From NCBI GenBank assembly GCA_018065105.1, contig JAGHTX010000184.1, positions 1 to 33,461 of the forward strand: a stretch of 33,461 nt of DNA, read 5' to 3'. The notes under the pieces are model-generated. The model saw nothing but the letters and a program-made list of their open reading frames with translations, made no database searches and had not been told where the DNA came from. Source of the DNA: Bacillota bacterium (GTDB taxonomy: Bacteria > Bacillota_I > Bacilli_A > Erysipelotrichales > Erysipelotrichaceae). Below are positions 1 through 8,925 of the stretch, one piece after another. Made by a program: the position numbers and the translations under genes. How positions within the stretch are numbered: position 1 is the stretch's first letter; every line of letters starts with the position of its first letter.

Positions 1-69
1 GAGTAAGTTTTTTTTCTTTAAATATTGTGTTAAAGTGTAAATAAATAAGGTCTTGAGAGGGAAAATAAT

Positions 70-1737
70 ATGACTCACATTGAATTTTTTCTACTTCTAG
101 GAGGAGTAGGGCTGTTCTTGCAAGGGATGACCATCATGTCATCTGGTTTACAAAACGCAGCTGGAGAAAACTTGCAAGGGATTCTTGAAGGGGCTACAAA
201 AAGTAAGATCCGTGCCGTTTTGGTTGGTATCTTGATTACCATTTGTATCCAGTCAAGTTCCGCAACCGATGTTATGGTTATCGGGTTTGTTAACTCGGGA
301 TTCATGACATTGTATCAAGCTATCGGGGTAATTATGGGGGCCAACATTGGTACTACTATTACAGCTCAAATTACTGCCTTTAGTTTAGGAGATTATGCTC
401 CATTGATTTTATTTATTGGTGCGGTTTTATCTATCTTCATGAAGAAACAATTTATCAAATCAGTAGGACAAGTTATTATGGGATTTGGTATGTTGTTCCA
501 AGGTATCACTTTGATGAAACAAGCCATCGCTCCATTAGCACAAATGCCTGAATTTGCGGCTTTACTAACTAGCCTAACAAATCCATTCTTATTGGTACTA
601 TTTGGGATTGCCTTTACTGCATTGTTACAAAGTTCATCAAGTTCAATCGTTATCTTCCAATCGTTTGCGGCTATCGGTTTACTTCCATATAGATCCGTTG
701 TATACCTAGCAATTGGGGCAGCTGTTGGTTCGGTAACTCCAAACTTATTGGCTTCTCTAACAACGAACCGTGATGGTAAACGTTCGGCATTGTTGAACTT
801 GTGTTTTAACTTATTCCGTGCCGCCTTGTTGATGACATTGATCTTCGTTGTTCCACAAATCTTGGATTTCATTCAATCGTTATCACCATCTGACGTAGCT
901 CGTCAGGTTGCCAATACTCACACATTATTCGCAATTATTGCGGTAGTTGTCATCTTACCATTCAGTGACTTGATCGTTAAGTTAACTTATAAGATCCTTC
1001 CTCAATTAGAAGAAGAAATCATGGCAAAAGAAGACAAGAAATTGTTGTACATGGAAGCTGCCGAAACTGTACCTCCAGTATTGGCTTTAAAACAATCGAA
1101 AGCTGAATTGGTTCGTTTAGGAGAAATCTCATTATCGAACTTAGAAAGAGCTGTGCAATACTTCTTCAATCCAGAAGCTGACAAAGAAGGCGAAGTTGTT
1201 AATAAGATTGAAAAGACAATCGACTGGTTGGATGCACACATCGTTGATAAATTGGTTCAAATTGGAACTCGTACAGATATCGTCATGACAGAACACCAAG
1301 CCGACCAAATCCACCGTTTCACATTGATTTCAGCGGATATCGAACGTATTGGGGATTACGCACAAAACATCGTAGAATATGCGGATACATTACGTAATTC
1401 GAAAGTAGAACTTTCAGATCAAGGACGCCACGATTTAATGATGTTAGCGGACTTTGTAGTGCAAGAAGTTACATTGTGCTTAGAAGTATTTAAGACAAAT
1501 GACTTTGAAGGATTGAAACAAGCCAACGAAGCCGAAGATGCCGTAGATGCACAAAAATTAAAATTGTTAGACGATCACGTAAAACGTATGATGAAAAACG
1601 AATGTAACCCTCTTGCAGGTATCGTTGTTACCGATATGGCTAACGATTTAGAAAAATGTGCAGACCACGCTTTACAAGTGGCATACGCATTATCTGCATA
1701 CCACGACGAAGACGAATTTTACAGATCACAACGTTAA
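70..1737 (+). CDS. Na+/phosphate cotransporter family protein with PhoU-like C-terminal domain
   Basis: A 555-residue membrane protein likely to import phosphate with sodium. The N-terminal half (about residues 1-310) is hydrophobic and holds the two inverted QSSS repeats typical of the NptA/PNaS family: QSSSATD near residue 61 and QSSSSSIVIF near residue 188. Residues from about 350 to the end are hydrophilic and helical, with the ERIGDYAQN and DLEKCADHA motifs of PhoU-like helical bundles, so the tail probably faces the cytoplasm and senses or regulates uptake. The length is normal for symporter-PhoU fusions. The start is supported by a GAGAGG ribosome binding site at about 55-60. It is followed directly by a strong terminator, so it is the last gene of its transcript. 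The substrate is inferred from family membership. Confidence 0.92.
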   Translation: MTHIEFFLLLGGVGLFLQGMTIMSSGLQNAAGENLQGILEGATKSKIRAVLVGILITICIQSSSATDVMVIGFVNSGFMTLYQAIGVIMGANIGTTITAQITAFSLGDYAPLILFIGAVLSIFMKKQFIKSVGQVIMGFGMLFQGITLMKQAIAPLAQMPEFAALLTSLTNPFLLVLFGIAFTALLQSSSSSIVIFQSFAAIGLLPYRSVVYLAIGAAVGSVTPNLLASLTTNRDGKRSALLNLCFNLFRAALLMTLIFVVPQILDFIQSLSPSDVARQVANTHTLFAIIAVVVILPFSDLIVKLTYKILPQLEEEIMAKEDKKLLYMEAAETVPPVLALKQSKAELVRLGEISLSNLERAVQYFFNPEADKEGEVVNKIEKTIDWLDAHIVDKLVQIGTRTDIVMTEHQADQIHRFTLISADIERIGDYAQNIVEYADTLRNSKVELSDQGRHDLMMLADFVVQEVTLCLEVFKTNDFEGLKQANEAEDAVDAQKLKLLDDHVKRMMKNECNPLAGIVVTDMANDLEKCADHALQVAYALSAYHDEDEFYRSQR

Positions 1738-1744
1738 TCTTACT

Positions 1745-1779
1745 AAAAAAGAACAAATTGAAAAAATTTGTTCTTTTTT
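1745..1779 (+). terminator. Rho-independent terminator after the phosphate transporter
   Basis: A perfect 15-bp stem (1745-1759 with 1765-1779) and a 5-nt loop. The 3' arm ends in a run of T and the 5' arm begins with a run of A, so it could act in both directions. It sits 7 bases after the stop of the symporter gene and ends 15 bases before the -10 box of the next gene. Confidence 0.9.
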
Positions 1780-1794
1780 CTTTTACTCCTGCTT

Positions 1795-1800
1795 TATAAT
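1795..1800 (+). promoter_or_regulatory. TATAAT -10 box giving a probable leaderless mRNA
   Basis: A perfect TATAAT lies 7 bases before ATG 1808. No Shine-Dalgarno sequence precedes the ATG, and transcription normally starts about 7 bases after the -10 box, which puts +1 at or next to the start codon. The -35 region is poor (TCTTTT at 17-bp spacing). Confidence 0.55.
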
Positions 1801-1807
1801 GAGAAAT

Positions 1808-2965
1808 ATGGAAAGATATACAACCGGAAAGTTTGCCAAACTGGCCAATGTCACAGAAAGAACGATACGATATTACGATAAGATCGGTTTATTGAAACCC
1901 ACCCTTGTCAGTGAAAAAGGATATCGCTATTATACGAAGGAAGATTTATTCAAGCTTCAAAAAATACTTTCTTTGCGTCATTTGGGTTTTTCCATTGAAG
2001 AAATCTTTCCTCTTGTCGTCAGTGAAGAAAATCTAAAAGACTCTTTGGATTTACAAATGTCTCTGGTAGAAAAAAGAATTGTTCATCTACAATCTTTGCT
2101 GGATTCTTTAAAACGAACATCCAACTCGATTGAAGAAAATACCTTTGACTGGAACACGATGATCTCGTTAACGCATCTAACCAATGAGGATTCCCATCTG
2201 GTGGAACAATACATGAATGCGAAGAATTTAAACGACCGTATTTCTTTGCACGATCTTTATTCCATCAACAAAGAAGGATGGTTTCCCTGGTTGTTTGATC
2301 AGATTGATTTTTCAAAAGTAACACGATTGTTGGAAATTGGCTGTGGGAATGGAAAACTCTGGGAAGGTCAGAAAAAGAATTTAAGAAATCGAGAAATATT
2401 CTTAAGCGATATTTCTTCGGGAATGGTCGAAGAAGTACGAAAAAAGCTGGGAAACGATTTTAACTGTATCCAGGTGGATTGTGAACACATCCCTTTTAAA
2501 GATGCATACTTTGATGCTGTACTGGCTAATCATGTTCTTTTCTATGTAAAAGATCTGGAGAACGGACTCGCAGAAATAGCCCGCGTGCTTCGAAAAGAGG
2601 GGATTCTTTATTGTAGTACCTATGGTTCCCATCACATGAAAGAAGTTACCCAGATTGTACAAGATTTTGATTCTCGCATTGCCTTATCCCAAACGCATCT
2701 ATATGCCGTATTTGGACTAGAAAATGGGCGAGAAATCCTGGAACAGAAATTTCATGTCGTAGAAAAACGAATTTATAAAGATGCGTTGGAAATACGCGAG
2801 TCCAAACCTTTAGTGGACTACATTATGTCCTGTCATGGCAATCAGAATGAAATTATTGGTCCTCGTTTAAAAGAGTTTCGCGAATATATTGACTCTTTAT
2901 TAGAAAAAGGACCGATACATATAACGAAAGAAGCGGGAATCTTTATTGCCAAGAATCCCAAGTAG
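1808..2965 (+). CDS. MerR-family regulator fused to a SAM-dependent methyltransferase
   Basis: About 385 residues. The first ~70 form a MerR winged helix: the opening YTTGKFAKLANVTERTIRYYD is followed by GLLKP and the RYYT wing. A coiled linker (~75-120) follows. From about residue 170 there is a class I methyltransferase domain with the SAM-binding motif LLEIGCGNGKLW, the acidic DISSGM motif and a later ARVLRKEGILY segment. A MerR DNA reader joined to a methyltransferase suggests that the methyltransferase part senses or modifies the inducer; the target is unknown. The start is ATG 1808 or ATG 1799, since the longer reading to 1658 would run through the upstream terminator. The stop lies 15 bases before the protease gene, so the two are probably co-transcribed. 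Confidence 0.85.
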   Translation: MERYTTGKFAKLANVTERTIRYYDKIGLLKPTLVSEKGYRYYTKEDLFKLQKILSLRHLGFSIEEIFPLVVSEENLKDSLDLQMSLVEKRIVHLQSLLDSLKRTSNSIEENTFDWNTMISLTHLTNEDSHLVEQYMNAKNLNDRISLHDLYSINKEGWFPWLFDQIDFSKVTRLLEIGCGNGKLWEGQKKNLRNREIFLSDISSGMVEEVRKKLGNDFNCIQVDCEHIPFKDAYFDAVLANHVLFYVKDLENGLAEIARVLRKEGILYCSTYGSHHMKEVTQIVQDFDSRIALSQTHLYAVFGLENGREILEQKFHVVEKRIYKDALEIRESKPLVDYIMSCHGNQNEIIGPRLKEFREYIDSLLEKGPIHITKEAGIFIAKNPK

Positions 2966-2980
2966 AGTAGGAGGATACCC

Positions 2981-5188
2981 ATGAGAAAATGGCTATGTGC
3001 TTTATTAGTAGCCGTATTATGTCTATGCATTCCCCAGAACCTGTCCGCTAGAGAAACAGATGGTTCCGGTGGATTGGATGATTATACAGAATTATTTTTA
3101 AGAGAAAATCCCGATGCGGATGTGGAAGAGGAAGACGAAGGGATTCAGGTTTTAAATGAATTAGGGGAAGAAAAATCGACCTATTCATATATAGCGGTCT
3201 TTATCGAATTCCCCGATATGAAACAGTTTTCTTTAGATAGTGAAGAAAGTGTGAATAATGCAGAACTTTTCTTTAACGATACCTCAAATAACACAACCAT
3301 CAGCGAAAATGGTAAGACCCTTCCTTTGGTTTCGTTTAAAAGTTACATTCAAAAATACAGTTATCACAATATGGATGTGAACAGCTTTATCCTTCCTCGA
3401 GAAAATGGAAAGGTCCTCTCTTATGTGGCACCACATCCCCAAAGTTATTATAAAGAAAAGAGCACACTCAATCCGGATGGATATGACAATACGATTTTTG
3501 AAGATGGAAAAGGGAATATTGTTTATTCGGGAGGGATTAAACAACAATGGGCTCGTGAATTTGAATTGTTGAATGGAGCTATAGAATACGTTGATGCACA
3601 AATCTCCCAGTTTGGATTGACAGGGGATGATATTGATATCAATTACGATGGAAAAGTCGATGCGATTTCCTTCTTCTGTGAAGCGGGGGATTACGAACAC
3701 TATGCCAGTACCTATTACTACAATTCCTTATTGTGGTCACATAAATTAAGTGGAAGTACGAAATATCTGCATACGGTTCTAGGAAAGAAAGTAAGTGCCT
3801 ATAACTTAATACTAGGATACGATTCCAACCACAATGCACCTAATGGATCCTTTTCTTTAAACACACCTAGTTTTGGAACGGTGATTCATGAATTTATGCA
3901 CATTTTAGGCATTCCAGACATGTATCGAACTGCCCAGCAATCTACCTATCCCGTTGGCTATTACGATGTCATGGCAGCGAATAATAAGGTGGTTTCCCAA
4001 TCTACCTTGGTCATAAACGTATCAGGAGATACTTATCCGGTTTATTGGCACGATCCTTTAAAGATTATCAAAAAGGATTGTGAATCCATCGTTCTTACCA
4101 AGCCGAAGTATAAAGACAGTGGGGAACAGAATGCGATTCGAATTGCCATTCCGGATTCTTCAAATCAATACATAGTGGCCGAATATTATGATCCACCTGC
4201 ATCAAATGCCGTAGGTAAAGGAGATAGTGCCGGAGTCCTTTTATATCGGATCAATTTAGACAATCTTGCCAAAGGAAACCAGAATGGTAGATCGGGACAG
4301 GCGTTAGATTATATGTATATCTATCGTCCTAACGATAGTATCAAGAATCAGGGAAATTACACATTTCTTTCCCAGGCCGTGTTAAATAAAACAAGAAATC
4401 GATATGGAACGTATTTAAACGGACAATCGCAATTTGATTCGCAAAGCCTGTATTTAGCCGATGGCAGCAATTCAGGAATTGTTGTGGAAGTAACCGACCA
4501 GGAAGAAGAATCGATTACTCTAAAGATTACGTATTCCAAGCCAATCGAAAATATTGCCTTAGCTAAACATTCTCTCCACCTGTTAGAAGGAGAAAGTACG
4601 TCTCTAGACGTTTCTATCTTGCCAGAAGATACCAATATGGATACTACCCTTAGCTGGCAAAGTACAAATCCCGAAGTGGCCAGCGTGGATGAGAACGGTG
4701 TGATTCAAGCTTTATCCAAAGGAAAGACAAATATTATTGTCAAAAGTATGAATGGTTTGGAAGATACATGTGAAGTCAGTGTGGATGAGCCTCCGTCAAT
4801 TCCTATTTATCGAATGTATCAGGAAGAAAAGAACATCCATGCGTATGTGAATAGTGAAGCCAAAAAAGAAGAAATGATAGAAGATGGATGGAAGTATGAA
4901 AAGATTGCCTGGCATGCCCCAGGAAAATCTATATATCCAGTATACTTAGCGATTCATGAAAACTCGTATTTCTATACGATGAGCTATAAAGAATATTCGG
5001 ATTTAGATTCGGAAGAATGGGAAAAACAGGGAGTCGCTTTCTATAGTGAAGAAAGTGAGTCAAAACCGGTCTTCTTCCTTCAAAGAAAGGATCAGTATTA
5101 TTATACAAGTAGTTTCAATGAATATATGGGATTACAGGAACATGGCTGGACTCGTAAAGGAATTGCCTGGTATGCGAGTGAAAATTGA
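2981..5188 (+). CDS. Secreted M6-type zinc metalloprotease with Ig-like and C-terminal repeat domains
   Basis: A 735-residue exported protein with a signal peptide at residues 1-23 (RKW then a hydrophobic stretch, cut near LSARET). The catalytic zinc motif HEFMHILGIPD sits at residues 303-313 and matches the HExxHxxGxxD pattern of immune-inhibitor-A/M6 metallopeptidases. Residues about 521-602 form a bacterial Ig-like Big_2 domain (ILPEDT, W.STNPEVASVDENGVI, SKGKTNI). The last ~130 residues hold three copies of a roughly 40-residue repeat ending in GW..KGIAWYA, as in the DUF5648 family. No sortase motif or other anchor is visible. The ribosome binding site AGGAGG precedes ATG 2981. The role is probably degradation of host or dietary protein. 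The substrate is unknown. Confidence 0.85.
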   Translation: MRKWLCALLVAVLCLCIPQNLSARETDGSGGLDDYTELFLRENPDADVEEEDEGIQVLNELGEEKSTYSYIAVFIEFPDMKQFSLDSEESVNNAELFFNDTSNNTTISENGKTLPLVSFKSYIQKYSYHNMDVNSFILPRENGKVLSYVAPHPQSYYKEKSTLNPDGYDNTIFEDGKGNIVYSGGIKQQWAREFELLNGAIEYVDAQISQFGLTGDDIDINYDGKVDAISFFCEAGDYEHYASTYYYNSLLWSHKLSGSTKYLHTVLGKKVSAYNLILGYDSNHNAPNGSFSLNTPSFGTVIHEFMHILGIPDMYRTAQQSTYPVGYYDVMAANNKVVSQSTLVINVSGDTYPVYWHDPLKIIKKDCESIVLTKPKYKDSGEQNAIRIAIPDSSNQYIVAEYYDPPASNAVGKGDSAGVLLYRINLDNLAKGNQNGRSGQALDYMYIYRPNDSIKNQGNYTFLSQAVLNKTRNRYGTYLNGQSQFDSQSLYLADGSNSGIVVEVTDQEEESITLKITYSKPIENIALAKHSLHLLEGESTSLDVSILPEDTNMDTTLSWQSTNPEVASVDENGVIQALSKGKTNIIVKSMNGLEDTCEVSVDEPPSIPIYRMYQEEKNIHAYVNSEAKKEEMIEDGWKYEKIAWHAPGKSIYPVYLAIHENSYFYTMSYKEYSDLDSEEWEKQGVAFYSEESESKPVFFLQRKDQYYYTSSFNEYMGLQEHGWTRKGIAWYASEN

Positions 5189-5213
5189 CAAATCAATAGC
5201 CAGTCATTATTAT
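5185..5213 (+). promoter_or_regulatory. Strong promoter for the LCP gene
   Basis: TTGACA (5185-5190), a 17-bp spacer and TATTAT (5208-5213). The -35 box overlaps the TGA stop (5186-5188) of the protease gene, so the LCP gene has its own promoter despite its closeness. Confidence 0.7.
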
Positions 5214-5239
5214 CAGATTAAAGATAAAAGGGGGATATT

Positions 5240-6916
5240 ATGAACCGAAGAGAAAAGAAAACAAGTTATTTGGCCATGTTGTTGACGATGTTATCTATTG
5301 GAGTTGCGATTGGAATGGCCTTTCAAGTTGTTAAATATGGAATATTTCCATTACGAATCGCTGGATTGCTTGTGGGAGCGTGTGCAATTATCCCTTTAAT
5401 TCTTTTAGTATTTCATATTCTATTATCAAATTTTAAATTCTTTCGAATTGTGTTCTCTTTCTTGATTCTATGTACAGCCTTAGTATATGGAGCCGGAAAC
5501 TATATGATCTATAAGGCAAATGAAACCTTAGATACAGTAACGCAGTTAACCAATCAAAAGGCAAATAAGGTCAGTTTGATCGTGCTGGATTCTTCCAATC
5601 AGGGATCTTTAAAAGAAATGGAAGGAAAAATGATTGGGGTTTCTACCGCTGTGGATGGCGAAGGTTCACAAAAGGAATTGGAACACATTGATGCACAAGT
5701 CGAAATCCAGGTCAAAGATTACGATAATATTTATTCTATGATCCAAGGCTTATTGGATGGAGAAGTTAGCGGTATCATTTTAAATGAAGTGTATCGTGGC
5801 GATTTGTTTGAATTAAATCCAAACTTTAATGTCATCAATACAAATGCCCACGTTTTAGATCAGGTTACTTATTTTACTAAGAATGAGAAAAAGATGGTAG
5901 AACCAGATCGTGTCAGCATTACGGAAAAACCATTCACAATTCTGGTGAGTGGAAACGATTCGTATGGAACCTTAAATGAAACCAGCCGTAGCGATGTGAA
6001 CATGTTGTTGACCATCAATCCCAAAACGGCTACGGTGTTGATTACCAACGTTTCCAGAGATGCTTATGTACCGATTGCCTGTGGGGCAGATGCGGATGAT
6101 AGCTGTGGACAAGGTCAAATGGATAAGTTAACACATACGGGTCTGGATGGGGTCGCAACTACGGAAAAGACCATCGAAGAATTTGTCGGTGTACCAATCA
6201 ACTACAATGTTCGTATCAATTTCTCAAGCTTTGAAAATATCGTGGATGCGGTAGGCGGAATCGATGTTTATGTTGAAGAAGGATGCGCCGTAGAAGCTTT
6301 CTATGTCAATGGTACCGAAGGGGTAAAAGAAGGATGGAATCACTTGAACGGAGCACGTGCGTTAGGTTTTGTTCGTGAACGTAAAGCGTATATGGATGGA
6401 GCGAACCAACGTGTTCGTAACCAGCAGGAAGCCATTCGTGCTTTGATTACCAAGGTTTGTTCTTTCGCAACCTTCAAGAACTTTAATCAAATCATCAGCG
6501 CTTTAAACTCCGCTTTTGAAACGAATATGAGCGCTAAGGAAATCAAACAATTCATCAGTTTCCAATTTACCCAATTCCCAGAATGGAAGATTGAAGGCTA
6601 TTCCATGCGATATGAACCAAACACTGGTTTCTGTTACTATCTTCAGGGAGAAGCGTATGTAGATGTTCCGTATCTGGATTCGGTAGATATTGCTCGTCAA
6701 AAAATTGAAGCCGTTATACAAGGCAAGAGTTCAGAAACAATTGAAGATCCTAATGCGGAAGGTGTAGCTGGTTCGTATTCTCCAGAACAACAATGGGAAA
6801 TTATTCATGAAGGAGAATTGGAAAATGCCCAAATGGCAGGAGAGCCAATTGTGGAAGAGCCAGTGTATGAAGAGCCAATCTACGAAGAATATTACGAAGA
6901 AGTTTATTATTACTAA
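5240..6916 (+). CDS. LytR-CpsA-Psr (LCP) family cell-wall glycopolymer ligase, CpsA-like
   Basis: A 558-residue membrane protein. Three hydrophobic segments (about 12-32, 36-62 and 69-90) precede an extracellular part. Residues about 105-200 resemble a periplasmic-binding-like accessory domain (MIGVSTAVDGEGSQ, then MIQGLLDGEVSGIILNE), and the LCP catalytic domain starts near residue 231 (FTILVSGNDSYG). LCP hallmarks include SRSDVNMLLTINP, NVSRDAYVPI, the DAVGGIDV segment and the RERKAYMDGANQR basic motif. LCP enzymes transfer teichoic acids or capsule from undecaprenyl carriers to peptidoglycan. The transmembrane, accessory and LCP order matches streptococcal CpsA. The last ~25 residues are an unusual Glu/Tyr/Pro-rich tail ending in YYY. 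RBS AAAGGGGGA precedes ATG 5240. Confidence 0.9.
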   Translation: MNRREKKTSYLAMLLTMLSIGVAIGMAFQVVKYGIFPLRIAGLLVGACAIIPLILLVFHILLSNFKFFRIVFSFLILCTALVYGAGNYMIYKANETLDTVTQLTNQKANKVSLIVLDSSNQGSLKEMEGKMIGVSTAVDGEGSQKELEHIDAQVEIQVKDYDNIYSMIQGLLDGEVSGIILNEVYRGDLFELNPNFNVINTNAHVLDQVTYFTKNEKKMVEPDRVSITEKPFTILVSGNDSYGTLNETSRSDVNMLLTINPKTATVLITNVSRDAYVPIACGADADDSCGQGQMDKLTHTGLDGVATTEKTIEEFVGVPINYNVRINFSSFENIVDAVGGIDVYVEEGCAVEAFYVNGTEGVKEGWNHLNGARALGFVRERKAYMDGANQRVRNQQEAIRALITKVCSFATFKNFNQIISALNSAFETNMSAKEIKQFISFQFTQFPEWKIEGYSMRYEPNTGFCYYLQGEAYVDVPYLDSVDIARQKIEAVIQGKSSETIEDPNAEGVAGSYSPEQQWEIIHEGELENAQMAGEPIVEEPVYEEPIYEEYYEEVYYY

Positions 6917-6941
6917 GAGCTAAGCGATTAGCTCTTTTTTT
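6916..6941 (+). terminator. Rho-independent terminator after the LCP gene
   Basis: Stem AGAGCTAA (6916-6923) with TTAGCTCT (6928-6935), loop GCGA, followed by a T run. It starts on the last base of the stop codon. Confidence 0.9.
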
Positions 6942-6956
6942 CTAGTGTCCCCTTCA

Positions 6957-6985
6957 TTGAAAAAATTGTGTATTTAGTATATTCT
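6957..6985 (+). promoter_or_regulatory. Promoter of the cysS cluster
   Basis: TTGAAA (6957-6962) and TATTCT (6980-6985) at 17-bp spacing, with TATATT (6978-6983) as an alternative -10 at 15 bp. It lies between the LCP terminator and the small ORF at 7022. Confidence 0.5.
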
Positions 6986-7021
6986 TAAATATAGCTAAAA
7001 AAAAGCGAAGGAGTTTTTATT

Positions 7022-7192
7022 ATGGCAATTCGTGCAAGATTAGTGGATGAAGAATTGGATGATCTACCACAAGATGTAGATGATCTTGATAAAGCATATT
7101 TTGAAAAAATGAAAAAAGAAGGTATTGATGAAGATCTACTTTCTCAATTTTTAGATTTAACCCAAAGTTTAAATACAGAGCCAGAAGAATAG
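7022..7192 (+). CDS. Small acidic protein of unknown function upstream of cysS
   Basis: A 56-residue ORF with AAGGAG at 7008-7013, eight bases before its ATG, ending 12 bases before cysS. The protein starts MAIRARLVDEELDDLPQD and is rich in Asp, Glu and Leu, with no Cys and no membrane segment. I do not recognise a family. The good RBS, the promoter just upstream and the tight spacing to cysS argue that it is translated as the first gene of the cluster. It could be a genuine small protein or a leader peptide that couples translation to cysS; it has no Cys codons, so classical Cys attenuation is not indicated. Confidence 0.65.
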   Translation: MAIRARLVDEELDDLPQDVDDLDKAYFEKMKKEGIDEDLLSQFLDLTQSLNTEPEE

Positions 7193-7204
7193 GGAGGAAA
7201 ACTT

Positions 7205-8539
7205 ATGAAGTTATATAACAGTCACTCACAAAAAGTGGAAGAGTTACAACCAATTGAACCTGGAAAGGTATCGATGTATGTATGTGGACCAACCGTGTAC
7301 AACTATCCACACATCGGGAATGCCCGGCCAATTGTGGTATTTGATACATTAAAGAAAGCTTTAGAACTACAAGGTTTGGAAGTTACTTTCGTATCAAACT
7401 ATACAGATGTTGACGATAAGATTATTAATACTGCAATTGAACAAAACGTTAGTGAAAAAGAGATTACGGATAAATATATTAAGGCGTATGAAGATGTACG
7501 TCGTGGATTAAATGCCGATTTACCAAACGTTGCACCAAGAGTTACTGAAACTATGCAACAAATTATCGACTTCATTCAAGAGTTGATTGATAAAGGGGCT
7601 GCTTACCAAGTGGATGGGGATGTGTATTTCCGTATCGCCAGCGATCCACATTATGGAGAATTGTCTCACCAAAATATGGAAGATTTAATGGTAGGGGCTC
7701 GTATCGATGAAAATAGTAAGAAGGAAAATCCATTAGACTTTACTTTATGGAAAGCTACAGATAAAGGTATTCAATGGGATACACCTTGGTCAAAAGGAAG
7801 ACCAGGATGGCACACAGAATGTGTTGTTATGATTCAAGATGTATTCAAGAAACCGTTGATCGATATTCACGGTGGAGGATTGGATCTAAAGTTCCCTCAC
7901 CACGAAAATGAAATTGCCCAATGCCAGGCTTGCAACTCTACTCGTTTAGCGAATATGTGGGTGCACAACGGTATGATCAATATCGATGGTATCAAAATGA
8001 GTAAGTCTTTAGGAAACGTTCGCTGGGCCAAAGATCTAATTGCTCAATTTGGTGGAAATACAATGCGCTGGGCTATGATTTCTACACAATATCGTTCTAC
8101 ATTGAACTTAACCGATGAAACCATTGAGGCCGCACAAAAAGAATTAAATCGTATTCAAATGGCATTCAAACAAGCTTCGGTACAACTTCAATTAAACAAT
8201 GTAGAAGCGACTGAAGAAAAAGACGAAACTTTATTAAACCAATTCATCGATGCGTTAAACAACGATTTAAATACACCAAATGCGATCGTTGCGATTTTCG
8301 ATACAGTCAAAGCGTTGAACCAAACAATTCGTCAAAGAGAAGTGGATCTAAACCGCTTAAATGTATTGGTATCTACTTTAAAGGCAATGACTTATGTATT
8401 AGGTGTTCAATTTGATGAAATTCAAATGAGTGAAGAAGACAAAGAAATGTATCGCAACTGGAAAGCTGCTGTAAAGGCAAAAGATTTCGCAAGTGCCGAT
8501 ACATATCGTGCCACATTAATTGAAAAAGGAATTCTATAA
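7205..8539 (+). CDS. cysS: Cysteinyl-tRNA synthetase
   Basis: This class I enzyme (444 residues, slightly short of the usual ~460) charges tRNA-Cys. The zinc/cysteine site begins at CGPTVYNYPHIGNARP, which includes the HIGH-type signature HIGN. Further zinc ligands lie in the HTECV and FPHHENEIAQCQAC segments, and the KMSKS loop reads KMSKSLGN. RBS GGGAGG is at 7193-7198. The stop overlaps the start of mrnC by one base (TAATG), which implies translational coupling. The cysS-mrnC-rlmB order is the same as in Bacillus subtilis. Confidence 0.97.
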   Translation: MKLYNSHSQKVEELQPIEPGKVSMYVCGPTVYNYPHIGNARPIVVFDTLKKALELQGLEVTFVSNYTDVDDKIINTAIEQNVSEKEITDKYIKAYEDVRRGLNADLPNVAPRVTETMQQIIDFIQELIDKGAAYQVDGDVYFRIASDPHYGELSHQNMEDLMVGARIDENSKKENPLDFTLWKATDKGIQWDTPWSKGRPGWHTECVVMIQDVFKKPLIDIHGGGLDLKFPHHENEIAQCQACNSTRLANMWVHNGMINIDGIKMSKSLGNVRWAKDLIAQFGGNTMRWAMISTQYRSTLNLTDETIEAAQKELNRIQMAFKQASVQLQLNNVEATEEKDETLLNQFIDALNNDLNTPNAIVAIFDTVKALNQTIRQREVDLNRLNVLVSTLKAMTYVLGVQFDEIQMSEEDKEMYRNWKAAVKAKDFASADTYRATLIEKGIL

Positions 8540-8925
8540 TGGAAATTGTAGAACACAATGCGACCAGTTTAGCTTGGATCGGGGATGCTGTAATGTCCTT
8601 AAAGGTCAGAGAGCATCTATTATCCAAGGGATTTCGCAAAGCCGATCTGTTGCAGAAAAAAAGCAGCAAGTATTGCAGTGCAAAAGGACAGGCAAAAATG
8701 TTGGAAACTCTGATGGATGAAGAATTCTTCAGCGAAGAAGAGAGAACCATTTTGGCTCGTGGAAGAAACGCAACCATTCACTCCAAAGCGAAGAATGCGG
8801 ATGGGAAGACATATTTGCAGGCAACGGCTTTAGAAGCGGTACTGGGCTACATGTATCTTTATGGTCATGAAGATCGTTTGGAGAAGTGTATTACAAGAAT
8901 TGTAGAAATAGGAGATACACTATGA
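8539..8925 (+). CDS. mrnC: Mini-ribonuclease III (23S rRNA maturation)
   Basis: 128 residues, the normal size for Mini-III, an RNase III catalytic domain without a dsRNA-binding domain that trims 23S rRNA precursor ends. The RNase III signature appears near the N-terminus (AWIGDAVMSLKVREHL, catalytic Asp at residue 16). The later ARGRNA and ALEAVLGYMYLYG segments are family hallmarks, the Glu of LEAVLGY being the second metal ligand. The start overlaps the cysS stop by one base and the stop overlaps the rlmB start by four (ATGA), so all three genes are translationally coupled. Confidence 0.95.
   Translation: MEIVEHNATSLAWIGDAVMSLKVREHLLSKGFRKADLLQKKSSKYCSAKGQAKMLETLMDEEFFSEEERTILARGRNATIHSKAKNADGKTYLQATALEAVLGYMYLYGHEDRLEKCITRIVEIGDTL

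Noticed and set aside
393-872. Long reading frames opposite the transporter, the fusion gene and others
   Set aside because: They lack RBS and recognisable protein features and mirror strongly coding + frames, so they are shadows.
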